A stretch of DNA of 64,000 nt from CAXXOK01 sp963678055 (GTDB taxonomy: Bacteria > Bacillota > Clostridia > Christensenellales > Aristaeellaceae), in assembly GCA_963678055.1 (NCBI GenBank), contig OY782679.1, positions 558,001-622,000 on the forward strand, given 5' to 3'. The position numbers were made by a program, and so were the translations under genes. Shown one piece after another: positions 1-6,434 of the stretch. The notes under the pieces were generated by a model. It saw only the letters and a list, made by a program, of their open reading frames with translations, was not told the DNA's origin and searched no databases. Position 1 is the stretch's first letter. Every line of letters starts with the position of its first letter.

Positions 1-650
1 CGACTCGAATTTCCGTAATATACAGCTAGACGAAACATTGACAAAAGGCCAAACTCGTATCCTAGATCTGAATCATCTTTTCGCTGTAGTATCCAGTCGT
101 TGTATTGAAGCATTTTTTCTTCATCGTCATATACGGCATAGACTTCTTGCAAGGTTTCAACAGCGTTAAAATAATACTCAAGAACCTTGTAATAATTGTT
201 GTCCCACTCATCCAGCTTGACTAACTGCCCGACAGGTGGAATTATTGGAAGCGTGAGCGCTAATAAATATTCGGCTGCTGACTGTATTTCATCGATATCG
301 CCCACCATAGTGCAAAGCACGGAGTATTGATATGCGAAGTAGGTATTATCCGGATCATACTGTAGCGCTTCCTTGGCATACATTTTCGCTTTAGCATACT
401 GCCCCGATTCAAAACATGCAAACATTAGATAGTAGCGTATTTGGTTATTCTCTGGATACAGGGGCAAATAATATTCCCAGGCTGAGATTAGTTCTGGTGT
501 AGCCACATATGTTTCCAAATAAACTTGATACTGTTTGTCATATTCCTCTTGGGATAGTATTGTTTGCGCGCTGGAAGAATTGAAACTGGGCAAGAAGAGC
601 AATATTGCTGCCAGTGCAAGCGAGCATGCTTTTCTCCTTTTCTTTTGCAT
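1..650 (-). CDS. Secreted TPR-like protein, C-terminus cut off by window edge
   Basis: A minus-strand frame opens at an ATG at 650 and stays open to the window edge (about 216 codons), so the C-terminus is missing. An AGGAGG at 661-666 lies about 10 bases upstream and fixes the start. The N-terminus is a typical signal peptide: basic residues (MQKKRRKA), a hydrophobic stretch and an Ala-x-Ala-like end. The mature part has short helical repeats of tetratricopeptide type, for example YYLMFACFESGQYAKAKMYA followed by EALQYDPDN. A role as a protein-protein scaffold outside the membrane is inferred from the repeat type; no enzymatic motif is visible. It lies 46 bases downstream of the RHS fragment on the same strand, so it could be co-transcribed with it. 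Confidence 0.75.
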   Translation of the reverse strand, partial: MQKKRRKACSLALAAILLFLPSFNSSSAQTILSQEEYDKQYQVYLETYVATPELISAWEYYLPLYPENNQIRYYLMFACFESGQYAKAKMYAKEALQYDPDNTYFAYQYSVLCTMVGDIDEIQSAAEYLLALTLPIIPPVGQLVKLDEWDNNYYKVLEYYFNAVETLQEVYAVYDDEEKMLQYNDWILQRKDDSDLGYEFGLLSMFRLAVYYGNSS

Positions 651-695
651 TAGTATAATCCTCCTATACAATCAATTTGCAAACGAATTATGATA

Positions 696-1442
696 TTACT
701 TCGTCGTTTTTACTAGCACCTTATTATCCACGTAAAGTAGTTTAATAAAAATCTTTTGATTTGGTGTAAGCGACAAATCCGATACAATAGGCTTCACAAT
801 AAAGTCTTCTGTCAATGTTATTACCGCGCCTATAAAAGGTAATAACTCACCAAGTGCCAGAGAAATTTCAAACCAGCTAGAATTTACTGAATTGTATTCA
901 TACCATTCCGTCAAATCCTTATGGTATATCCATTTATATCTAAGAGTATATGTTATTTCATCATATCCAATACATTCTCCCCTGGTATTGGGGGTTAAAA
1001 ACCAGTGGTATTTCAACTCTCTATTCTGCAGAACAACGGTAGTCACATTGTTTGAGTCTGTACTCTCTTTAATAATATCATAGGGAAAGGAAGGCAATGA
1101 GATCCCAAAATACTCAAATGCTTCCAATGTAATTGGCGATAATGACGGTGCAGCTTCTAATGCCATATGACCATTAGTATCTGTCAATAGAACCGGATTG
1201 TTTAAACAATACGCGAATGAGTTATGCTGGAGCAACCCGCCTGCTTTTCCAATCACACTATCCGCATTCAAAAACCTGCCCCAGACCGGATTGTAGTACC
1301 GGCTACGGAGGTAGTAGAGGCCCGTTTCATCGTCGTAGACATAGCCCCGGTAGCGGAAGGGGTTCAGGGTGCCGAGTGTAGTTGCCAAGGTGCTGGTTTT
1401 GGTGAGGGGTTTGCCCCAGGCATCGTAGGAATATTCTACCAC
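696..1442 (-). CDS. RHS repeat-associated core C-terminal fragment with variable tip
   Basis: Residues 1-92 carry the conserved RHS core end: YSYDAWGKP, then FRYRGYVYDDETGLYYLRSR, RYYNPVWGRFLNAD and YCLNNPVLLTDTNGH. The remaining 155 or so residues are a variable tip with a hydrophobic patch (LGELLPFIGAVITLTEDF) and no toxin fold I recognise. Full RHS proteins are normally over 1,000 residues, with YD repeats before this core. Here the frame is open only up to 1523, where a TAA blocks it; the GTG at 1442 is merely the first possible start. The coding signal clearly continues upstream of it (FNPFNFDGNGNQ). No ribosome binding site is evident. It is most likely a displaced RHS tip cassette or the remains of a broken RHS gene rather than an expressed protein. 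Confidence 0.8.
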   Translation of the reverse strand: MVEYSYDAWGKPLTKTSTLATTLGTLNPFRYRGYVYDDETGLYYLRSRYYNPVWGRFLNADSVIGKAGGLLQHNSFAYCLNNPVLLTDTNGHMALEAAPSLSPITLEAFEYFGISLPSFPYDIIKESTDSNNVTTVVLQNRELKYHWFLTPNTRGECIGYDEITYTLRYKWIYHKDLTEWYEYNSVNSSWFEISLALGELLPFIGAVITLTEDFIVKPIVSDLSLTPNQKIFIKLLYVDNKVLVKTTK

Positions 1443-1538
1443 CTGGTTGCCGTTACCGTCAAAGTTGAACGGATTGAAGTAGCTAAGAGTGTTAAAGGAT
1501 ATGATATTGGAGGAATCTTCGAATTAAATAAACATAGT

Positions 1539-1557
1539 CCCCCGCATAATGCGGGGG
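1539..1557 (-). terminator. Perfect hairpin downstream of the 1595-2137 gene
   Basis: CCCCCGCAT and ATGCGGGGG form a perfect nine-pair stem around a single base. On the minus strand a loose T-rich stretch follows (CTATGTTTATTT), so it can end transcription of the gene at 1595-2137. It also separates that gene from the RHS fragment, whose open frame begins right behind it. Confidence 0.6.
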
Positions 1558-1594
1558 ATTTACATTAATTACAGTTATTAGCCTTTTTGCTTTC

Positions 1595-2137
1595 TCAAGG
1601 TTCATAAACAAGCTGTCCCTCTTCAGTTAGTGTGGAATAGGGGGTCATAGTAAGTTCAAGATCAACAGGGATTGAAGCGGAACCACCATACTGAAAAGGA
1701 GCGTCTACAGTAATCACAGCATATTGAACCGGATTATCTATTAAGAACAAGCTGACTTCTGAAGAAAAATTCAAAAGACATAATTCTTCATCGCCTCCAA
1801 CTGTCCAAGGTCCTTGCAGTTCTTGTAACTCGTAAGAAATTCCTTTTTCTTTAAGAATCTCAAAATAGTATTCCCAAGTCATATTCAAATCAAGCATCTG
1901 TGCTGCAATCAGGCAGAGGAAGATATCGTGTTCTCTTTCGCTGGTATCAGGACGTGGCTGAAGTAGTTCCCAATTTGTAACAAGGTAGTTACGTATCTCG
2001 ATTCCACCATCTTTTACTATCTGTTCAATGTATCCGTTTCTACGAATGTTTAGTACAGCATGTGCACTATTAAAACTTAACGCGCAGGATATAACAATGA
2101 CACAGCATAGCGTAAGTATTTTTCTGGTTTCCATCAT
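1595..2137 (-). CDS. Secreted protein of unknown function, 180 aa
   Basis: The ATG at 2137 is preceded by AGGAGT (2148-2153) at normal spacing. The first 27 residues form a signal peptide: a basic start, a hydrophobic core (LTLCCVIVISCALSF) and an AHA cleavage motif. The mature protein of about 150 residues is acidic and mixed alpha/beta in look. It contains WEYYFEILKEKGISYELQEL and a C-terminal stretch rich in Val, Thr and Ile. I do not recognise the family. Upstream (higher coordinates) is a frameshifted amidase pseudogene on the other strand; downstream is a strong hairpin. An exported location is the only property that can be supported. Confidence 0.7.
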   Translation of the reverse strand: MMETRKILTLCCVIVISCALSFNSAHAVLNIRRNGYIEQIVKDGGIEIRNYLVTNWELLQPRPDTSEREHDIFLCLIAAQMLDLNMTWEYYFEILKEKGISYELQELQGPWTVGGDEELCLLNFSSEVSLFLIDNPVQYAVITVDAPFQYGGSASIPVDLELTMTPYSTLTEEGQLVYEP

Positions 2138-2199
2138 TTCGTTTGTAACTCCTATCTAACGTTCAGATTGCTATTTGAGCATCAGACAATCTCTGATTT

Positions 2200-2624
2200 T
2201 GTGCACCAATGTTCAATGGCTGGTTTTATCCGCACACAGGAATTCCTTCAAACTGGTCTAACAACGCGTGGACATGGACAAATAGTGGTCGTTAAGACTG
2301 CTGAATAAGGGGTGGATCACGGCAGTTAACTATAATTCGGTTCAAGCGGGTGATATCATTTATACTTACAATACAAATGCTACGCCCACGCCGTATACAC
2401 ACATTACCATTGCGGTAAGTGGAAACGTGACAATTGTCAATGCGTATGGACAAAGTAAATTTGGAACAATGGTATGTGGCAACACCACTAACCAACACAA
2501 CCAGTTTAAGGAGCTCACTTCTTCGAACTGCCGTTGTTATCGTGTCCTAACTACTCTCCAGGGTGATGGCAGCGAAAAGAGTATATCTATGCCTCTAAAC
2601 GGGAGCGGTGCAACTGTAGATTAA
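2200..2624 (+). pseudogene. Frameshifted remnant of an amidase-domain (Amidase_6-like) secreted protein
   Basis: Two reading frames together resemble the end of a putative amidase domain (PF12671 type). Frame 1 (from about 2200) reads FNGWFYPHTGIPSNWSNNAW then TWTNSGR and hits TAA at 2293. The sense continues one frame over from about 2292: RLLNKGWITAVNYNSVQAGD, IIYTYN, THITIAVSGNV, ending at 2624. The Gly-Asp-Ile-Ile-Tyr and Thr-His-Ile-Thr-Ile-Ala strands match the GD-box and active-site His strand of that family. No start, signal peptide or catalytic Cys half remains. One frameshift near 2291 is enough to explain the break. The family assignment is by eye. Confidence 0.55.
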
Positions 2625-2711
2625 CAAGACCGGACAAACTGTACTAAATCTGTTTAGTCTTTAATACAGATGAGCCGGGGTATCTGCCAAATGGCTGGAT
2701 GCCCCGGTTTG

Positions 2712-3836
2712 TCAGTTCGCAGTATGATCATCTTCTTGTTCCATCGTAAGCGCATCAACCGGCACAAAGCCACGAAGCAGCGGTGTAGTAGTCGTTTCTA
2801 TATAGGCCCATTCCCCCATCGTTGCCAGCCAGTTGACTTGCGTTTCATGAGGTAGGGACGCCATGGATGCTTGAGAGAATAACGGATCATCTGTCATATC
2901 GACCTGTTGTGCCGTTATCATCAATATGGGGGTAAACTGAAGCTCCGTCACAGATGCATTCTTTGGAAGCGCATCCGCAGAAATCCAGCCGATGCGCATG
3001 TGATCGCTCGTAATGTCATACTGTAGCATAATCCACCCGTTTTCTTGACCAAACACCTGAACCCAGTCGTTCGTGCTGACGATCGCTTTTCCTTCTCCTG
3101 CCTGGCCATATTCCTCACCCGGACCTTGGAATACTTCGTACTTTTTGCCGGAGGTGAACGCTATCTTCTTTGCCGCCAAAGTTCCCGATGGGATATTGGG
3201 CGGATTGCTGAGTTTCTCCCTCGCCTCAGCAACAGTCATTGGGAATTCTGCTAAATTGAAATAGCGCAAATTGGTTTGGTATGAACCATACACCCAAACA
3301 TCGGTTACCGGAGGCTCTACCCAACCGACATTGTACAAGCGTAAAGCGTTATCCACAGAGGTATCAAAAAACATGAATGGATAGAAATTATACAGTGCAG
3401 TCAAGCGCCACGATCCATTATTTTGTCGTTCCCAAATGCATGTTGTCTCCTGAATTTCCTCGTTATAGACGTAACACGAGGCGAATGCCACGCGATTCAT
3501 GACTTGCCCAAGCAAGATGGGAGCCTCTACCTGTGGCAAAGCGGCAGCGTTATACCACTTATACACCCAGCCATCGTCTTTCCACCCAAAAGCAAGCAAA
3601 ACATTTTGCTTGCCGTTTTTTACGGCAGCAAAGCCGCAGGCAGTGTTGGAGCGGCTGTTGTCGGGATTTGTCCAGCCTGTAATCTCCCACCCAGCCCAAT
3701 GGCTAGTATCGATATATTTCTGAACAGCCGCTGGTATACTCTCGACACCTTGCAAAGCCGTTCCCTCTGCCAAAGCGGTGTCGCAGCAAGCACAAAGGAT
3801 AATCAATGCTATCATTAGAATCACGTGTTTTTTCAT
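2712..3836 (-). CDS. Secreted protein with C-terminal bacterial SH3-like domains
   Basis: I place the start at the ATG at 3836, preceded by AGAGG, because it opens a clean signal peptide (MKKHVILMIALIILCACC followed by a TALAEG cleavage region). The longer in-frame extension lacks any export logic. The 374-residue product has an N-terminal half of unknown type, rich in Trp and Tyr (HWAGWEITGW, FGWKDDGWVYKWYN). The C-terminal half has two SH3-like segments: KYEVFQGPGEEYGQAGEGK through NGWIMLQYD and GWISADALP, then QASMASLPHETQVNWL through GFVPVDALTMEQ. Such domains usually bind cell-wall peptides. It resembles the secreted SH3 genes at 59-63.7 kb in layout. The function is unknown; an envelope location is inferred. 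Confidence 0.75.
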   Translation of the reverse strand: MKKHVILMIALIILCACCDTALAEGTALQGVESIPAAVQKYIDTSHWAGWEITGWTNPDNSRSNTACGFAAVKNGKQNVLLAFGWKDDGWVYKWYNAAALPQVEAPILLGQVMNRVAFASCYVYNEEIQETTCIWERQNNGSWRLTALYNFYPFMFFDTSVDNALRLYNVGWVEPPVTDVWVYGSYQTNLRYFNLAEFPMTVAEAREKLSNPPNIPSGTLAAKKIAFTSGKKYEVFQGPGEEYGQAGEGKAIVSTNDWVQVFGQENGWIMLQYDITSDHMRIGWISADALPKNASVTELQFTPILMITAQQVDMTDDPLFSQASMASLPHETQVNWLATMGEWAYIETTTTPLLRGFVPVDALTMEQEDDHTAN

Positions 3837-4216
3837 CGTTATACCTCTATCAATAAATAAAGTATCTTCTATGCATACTAACGATTCATTACATACGGAT
3901 ATTCCCGTGGAAAATCTCAAAAAGAAATTTCTCATGCCAAATAATGAGATGACCTTGCTTGAGCGCTGTGCTCATGAGCACGTTGTATGTGGTTTTGATA
4001 TTACCGAGCGAATCGTCGGGATTATCTTGTTAATGCTTTATGAATTATTCATGGTGTGCCTCCTTAAAGTTTTGTGTCGATAAAGTAAAATAAGCATCTT
4101 CGCATTGGGGTACTGAGCATATGAATGTGATAGAAATACAGCACAGACAAACAATTAGAAATATAAGGTAAGGAGATAAGATAATTATTGAAAATATGGG
4201 AAATTCCCGAACATGT
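3837..4216. other. Gene-poor stretch between SH3 gene and tRNA-Ala remnant
   Basis: There is no recognisable gene. A plus-strand frame from 3872 gives about 70 codons (motif ERCAHEHVVCGFDITERI) but has no ribosome binding site and no known family, so I do not call it. The part next to 3837 must hold the promoter of the minus-strand SH3 gene. Confidence 0.5.
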
Positions 4217-4250
4217 AAAAACCCTTAATCCATTATGGATTAAGGGTTTT
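4217..4250 (-). terminator. Rho-independent terminator behind the tRNA-Ala remnant
   Basis: AAAACCCTTAATCC and GGATTAAGGGTTTT pair around a short ATTAT loop, and T residues follow on the minus strand. It directly follows the tRNA 3'-end copy, as a terminator would follow a tRNA gene. Its sequence differs from the terminator behind the intact tRNA-Ala at 18.3 kb. Confidence 0.75.
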
Positions 4251-4300
4251 CTTGGTGGAGTATAGGAGACTCGAACTTCTGACCCCAACACTACCAGTGT
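4249..4300 (-). repeat. Truncated tRNA-Ala 3' half: candidate left attachment site
   Basis: This 52-bp stretch matches 18358-18409 with three mismatches. On the minus strand it runs from the anticodon stem-loop (ACACTGGTAGTGT) through the T arm (TTCGAGT) to the acceptor end and CCA, plus four flanking bases. The 5' half of the tRNA is absent: similarity stops sharply at 4300. The anticodon loop reads GGT instead of GGC. This is the layout left when a tyrosine-recombinase element inserts into the 3' end of a tRNA gene. The copy marks the far end of a 14-kb island whose other end is the intact tRNA. Confidence 0.8.
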
Positions 4301-4555
4301 CAAAAATAGGGTTTATCTAGATTTGTAGAGGCACCAGAAACCCTTACATATAAAGTTTTTTCGATTGTTAAGATTTAGGTAGAGTTAACTAAAATCATTG
4401 GCGCTACTACACCCGTTGCTACTATCTAGAAACTGGAAAAATGATTTTCTCCATATTTCGAAACTTCCATGAGCGTGCTTTGATTTTTCATCTCTAGCGC
4501 TATTTCTGTGTGCAGTATACGGGCTCGGGGGCATAGTACTATGTAAGATGTTTTA

Positions 4556-4584
4556 TTGCAAAATACCATGTTGCATGGTACAAT
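4556..4584 (+). promoter_or_regulatory. Promoter of the AraC-type regulator gene
   Basis: TTGCAA at 4556-4561 and TACAAT at 4579-4584 are separated by 17 bases. The start point would fall inside the GTTAG-N6-CTAAC palindrome immediately downstream, so binding there should block initiation. Confidence 0.65.
4564..4580. promoter_or_regulatory. Perfect palindrome in the araC-gene promoter spacer
   Basis: TACCATG-TTG-CATGGTA is a perfect 7-3-7 inverted repeat lying between the -35 and -10 elements. It could be a binding site for a dimeric regulator. It is not repeated upstream of the MptD gene. The regulator identity is unknown. Confidence 0.45.
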
Positions 4585-4585
4585 G

Positions 4586-4601
4586 GTTAGACGAGACTAA
4601 C
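4586..4601. promoter_or_regulatory. Candidate DtxR-type operator upstream of araC-like gene
   Basis: GTTAG-ACGAGA-CTAAC is an inverted repeat placed directly after the -10 box. A near copy (GTTAG-ATAAGA-CTAAC) lies before the MptD gene at 5767. The half-sites resemble the core of known DtxR/IdeR iron boxes (GTTAG...CTAAC). A DtxR-family gene closes the same cluster, which makes autoregulated metal control the likely reading. Confidence 0.65.
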
Positions 4602-4639
4602 TCGGTTAAGTGAGGTTTCAATAGTGAAAGGTTCATTCA

Positions 4640-5623
4640 ATGACAGGTAAAGATAATTCTCAAACCATATTGTTTAACCCAAGCGATAAGAATTGCCCTG
4701 TATGTGAAAAAATAAATACGATGTATGGTCAAGACCAATTTCAGCAATGTATAACGCTACCGGAATGGATTGGAAAGGGGTATTTTAAAAGAACCATTAT
4801 AAGGCCATCTGTCGAAATCGCAATATGCGAGATGCGCTTTTATAATAAATTCAGGGTAAGTGGAAACAGACAAAGCCCTGGGTATGATTTTTCTTTTTCC
4901 TTTGGTGAAGAAATACAATTTCCTACGAACAATAGTCAATGTAATTATACATTACACAGCGGAGATAACTGCGTTCTTGATCGGAATATATGCTTTGGCA
5001 TCACGGATATTGATGAAGGACAGCATCTTTCATATATTAATATTGGATTGAGTAACGACACCCTGAATACTATATTTAATAACACCGCTGTTGATAGAGC
5101 GCTTATGAGATTGTTGGAAGTGAAACCTGTAAGACGAACCAGCGTTTCATTACAGCGTATATTAAATGATATTAGTCATTGCAATCTTTCAAGCGCGGTA
5201 AAAAAAATATATTTGGAAGCAAAAGTAGTAGAGCTGCTTGCTGTTTATATAGATGAGCTGCTGCTTGAAGATCAGGTTATTCAATCGACCTCTTTCACAA
5301 AAGATGATATGCTATCAATTGACAAGGCAAAAGATATTATTGAGAAGGACATCGCCAATACACCATCATTGAGTGCTCTTGCCAGAATGGTTTGCCTCAG
5401 TGAATATAAGCTGCAAGCCGGGTTTAAAAAGCTTTTGGGCATGACGGTTTATGCATACGTTATAGATCGAAGACTTGAGAAAGCAAGACTTTTACTGGAA
5501 CATGGAAATGTGAAAGTATCTGATGTCGCCTTCCATGTAGGCTATAATGAGCTTGGCCGGTTTGCAGAGAAATTCCGAAAAAAATTTGGAGTGAATCCAT
5601 CGGAATATTTAAAAAGCAAATAA
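4640..5623 (+). CDS. AraC-family transcriptional regulator of the metallophore uptake cluster
   Basis: The 327-residue protein ends in a typical AraC/XylS double helix-turn-helix. Residues 230-325 include the first helix region PSLSALARMVCLSEYKLQ, then KKLLGMTVYAYVIDRRLEKA, and the second helix region VSDVAFHVGYNELGRFAEKF closing with FGVNPSEYLKSK. The N-terminal 220 residues are a ligand-sensing part of unknown type; it contains PVCEKIN near the start. It is followed by a terminator and sits 178 bases upstream of the MptD/ABC/ECF operon on the same strand. Both transcription units carry the same operator. By analogy with YbtA, which activates siderophore receptor and transporter genes when the siderophore is bound, it probably activates the downstream operon. 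That role is inferred. Confidence 0.85.
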   Translation: MTGKDNSQTILFNPSDKNCPVCEKINTMYGQDQFQQCITLPEWIGKGYFKRTIIRPSVEIAICEMRFYNKFRVSGNRQSPGYDFSFSFGEEIQFPTNNSQCNYTLHSGDNCVLDRNICFGITDIDEGQHLSYINIGLSNDTLNTIFNNTAVDRALMRLLEVKPVRRTSVSLQRILNDISHCNLSSAVKKIYLEAKVVELLAVYIDELLLEDQVIQSTSFTKDDMLSIDKAKDIIEKDIANTPSLSALARMVCLSEYKLQAGFKKLLGMTVYAYVIDRRLEKARLLLEHGNVKVSDVAFHVGYNELGRFAEKFRKKFGVNPSEYLKSK

Positions 5624-5635
5624 GATAAATACAGA

Positions 5636-5670
5636 AAAACGGAGAGACACACGGGGGCTCTCCGTTTTTT
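5636..5670 (+). terminator. Rho-independent terminator after the AraC-type gene
   Basis: AAAACGGAGAG and CTCTCCGTTTT form an 11-pair stem around ACACACGGGGG, followed by further T residues. It separates the regulator gene from the transporter operon, so each has its own promoter. Confidence 0.85.
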
Positions 5671-5766
5671 GCATATAAAATTGAATGTTTTTGCATAGAC
5701 TTACCCAGTGGAAACGAATTAAACTTATGGCTAGTGCCTGAAGGGGTGCTAAAATTTCGACAGGTG

Positions 5767-5782
5767 GTTAGATAAGACTAAC
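5767..5782. promoter_or_regulatory. Candidate DtxR-type operator upstream of the transporter operon
   Basis: GTTAG-ATAAGA-CTAAC repeats the palindrome found before the AraC-type gene, again just downstream of a -10-like box (TGCTAAAAT, 5748-5755). No good -35 element accompanies it, which fits a promoter that needs an activator. It lies 19 bases before the MptD start codon. Confidence 0.65.
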
Positions 5783-5801
5783 TTCAAAAGGAGAGGATAC
5801 A

Positions 5802-6416
5802 ATGAAAAATACGAATACGCAAAAATTGAAAGGCAAAGACTTTGTGACGGTTGGTATATTCACGGTTATTTTTATGGTGGTGTATTTGGTAGTCAGTATG
5901 CCGTTCATGCCTTTCATTGCGGTCATGTTTCCATTAATTGGGAGCATATGCGCGTTATTTACCGCCCCGATCTATATGCTGTTGACCTACAAGGTGGCCA
6001 AACGGGGCACCGTGCTGTTGTTTGCGACGGCATCCGGCCTTCTATATGTATTTATGGGATACTTTTATATACTTCCTATCGGTATTATTACCGGCATTTT
6101 ATGCGAAATCATTCTGCGGAAGAGGGAATATTATCGCAGCTTTTGGCATAATGCGGCAAGCTATTCCGTTTTCAGCGTTTTGATGTTCGTCAGCACTACA
6201 TATATACCCATCTATGTTTTCGGACCTGAATACTATTTGCAGATTTCATCCAATAATGTCGAATCGGCTTTGATACAGATTCAATTTGCACAGTCGCCGT
6301 TATGGGTCATCGCTGCGGTGGTCGTTACTGTAGTCGCCTCTATTATCGGCAGCTTGATCGGACGGAAATTGCTGAGAAAGCACTTCATAAAAGCGGGGCT
6401 GATATCGGCTCAATGA
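5802..6416 (+). CDS. MptD/Trep_Strep-family ECF transporter substrate-binding (S) component
   Basis: The start is an ATG preceded by AGGAGAGG. The 204-residue protein is almost wholly membrane-embedded, with about five to six hydrophobic segments. The first follows a short basic start at residue 14 (DFVTVGIFTVIFMVVYLVV); the last ends at a basic tail (IGRKLLRKHF). Length and pattern match the Trep_Strep/MptD putative ECF S-component family. In ECF importers the S protein captures the substrate and docks on EcfT with its ATPases. EcfT and EcfA genes lie 3.6 kb further along the same operon, which supports the call. The substrate is unknown; a metal chelate is inferred from the neighbours. Confidence 0.8.
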   Translation: MKNTNTQKLKGKDFVTVGIFTVIFMVVYLVVSMPFMPFIAVMFPLIGSICALFTAPIYMLLTYKVAKRGTVLLFATASGLLYVFMGYFYILPIGIITGILCEIILRKREYYRSFWHNAASYSVFSVLMFVSTTYIPIYVFGPEYYLQISSNNVESALIQIQFAQSPLWVIAAVVVTVVASIIGSLIGRKLLRKHFIKAGLISAQ

Positions 6417-6434
6417 TATATCGAGGTGAAGCAG

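Noticed and set aside
2674..2707. A CCGGGG...CCCCGG stem just past the SH3 gene stop as a terminator
   Set aside because: The stem is short with a 20-base loop and no T-run on the minus strand, so it is not convincing.
3872..4083. A roughly 70-codon plus-strand frame that looks mildly protein-like
   Set aside because: No ribosome binding site and no recognised family; part of it must serve as upstream region of the minus-strand gene. It is mentioned only as intergenic.
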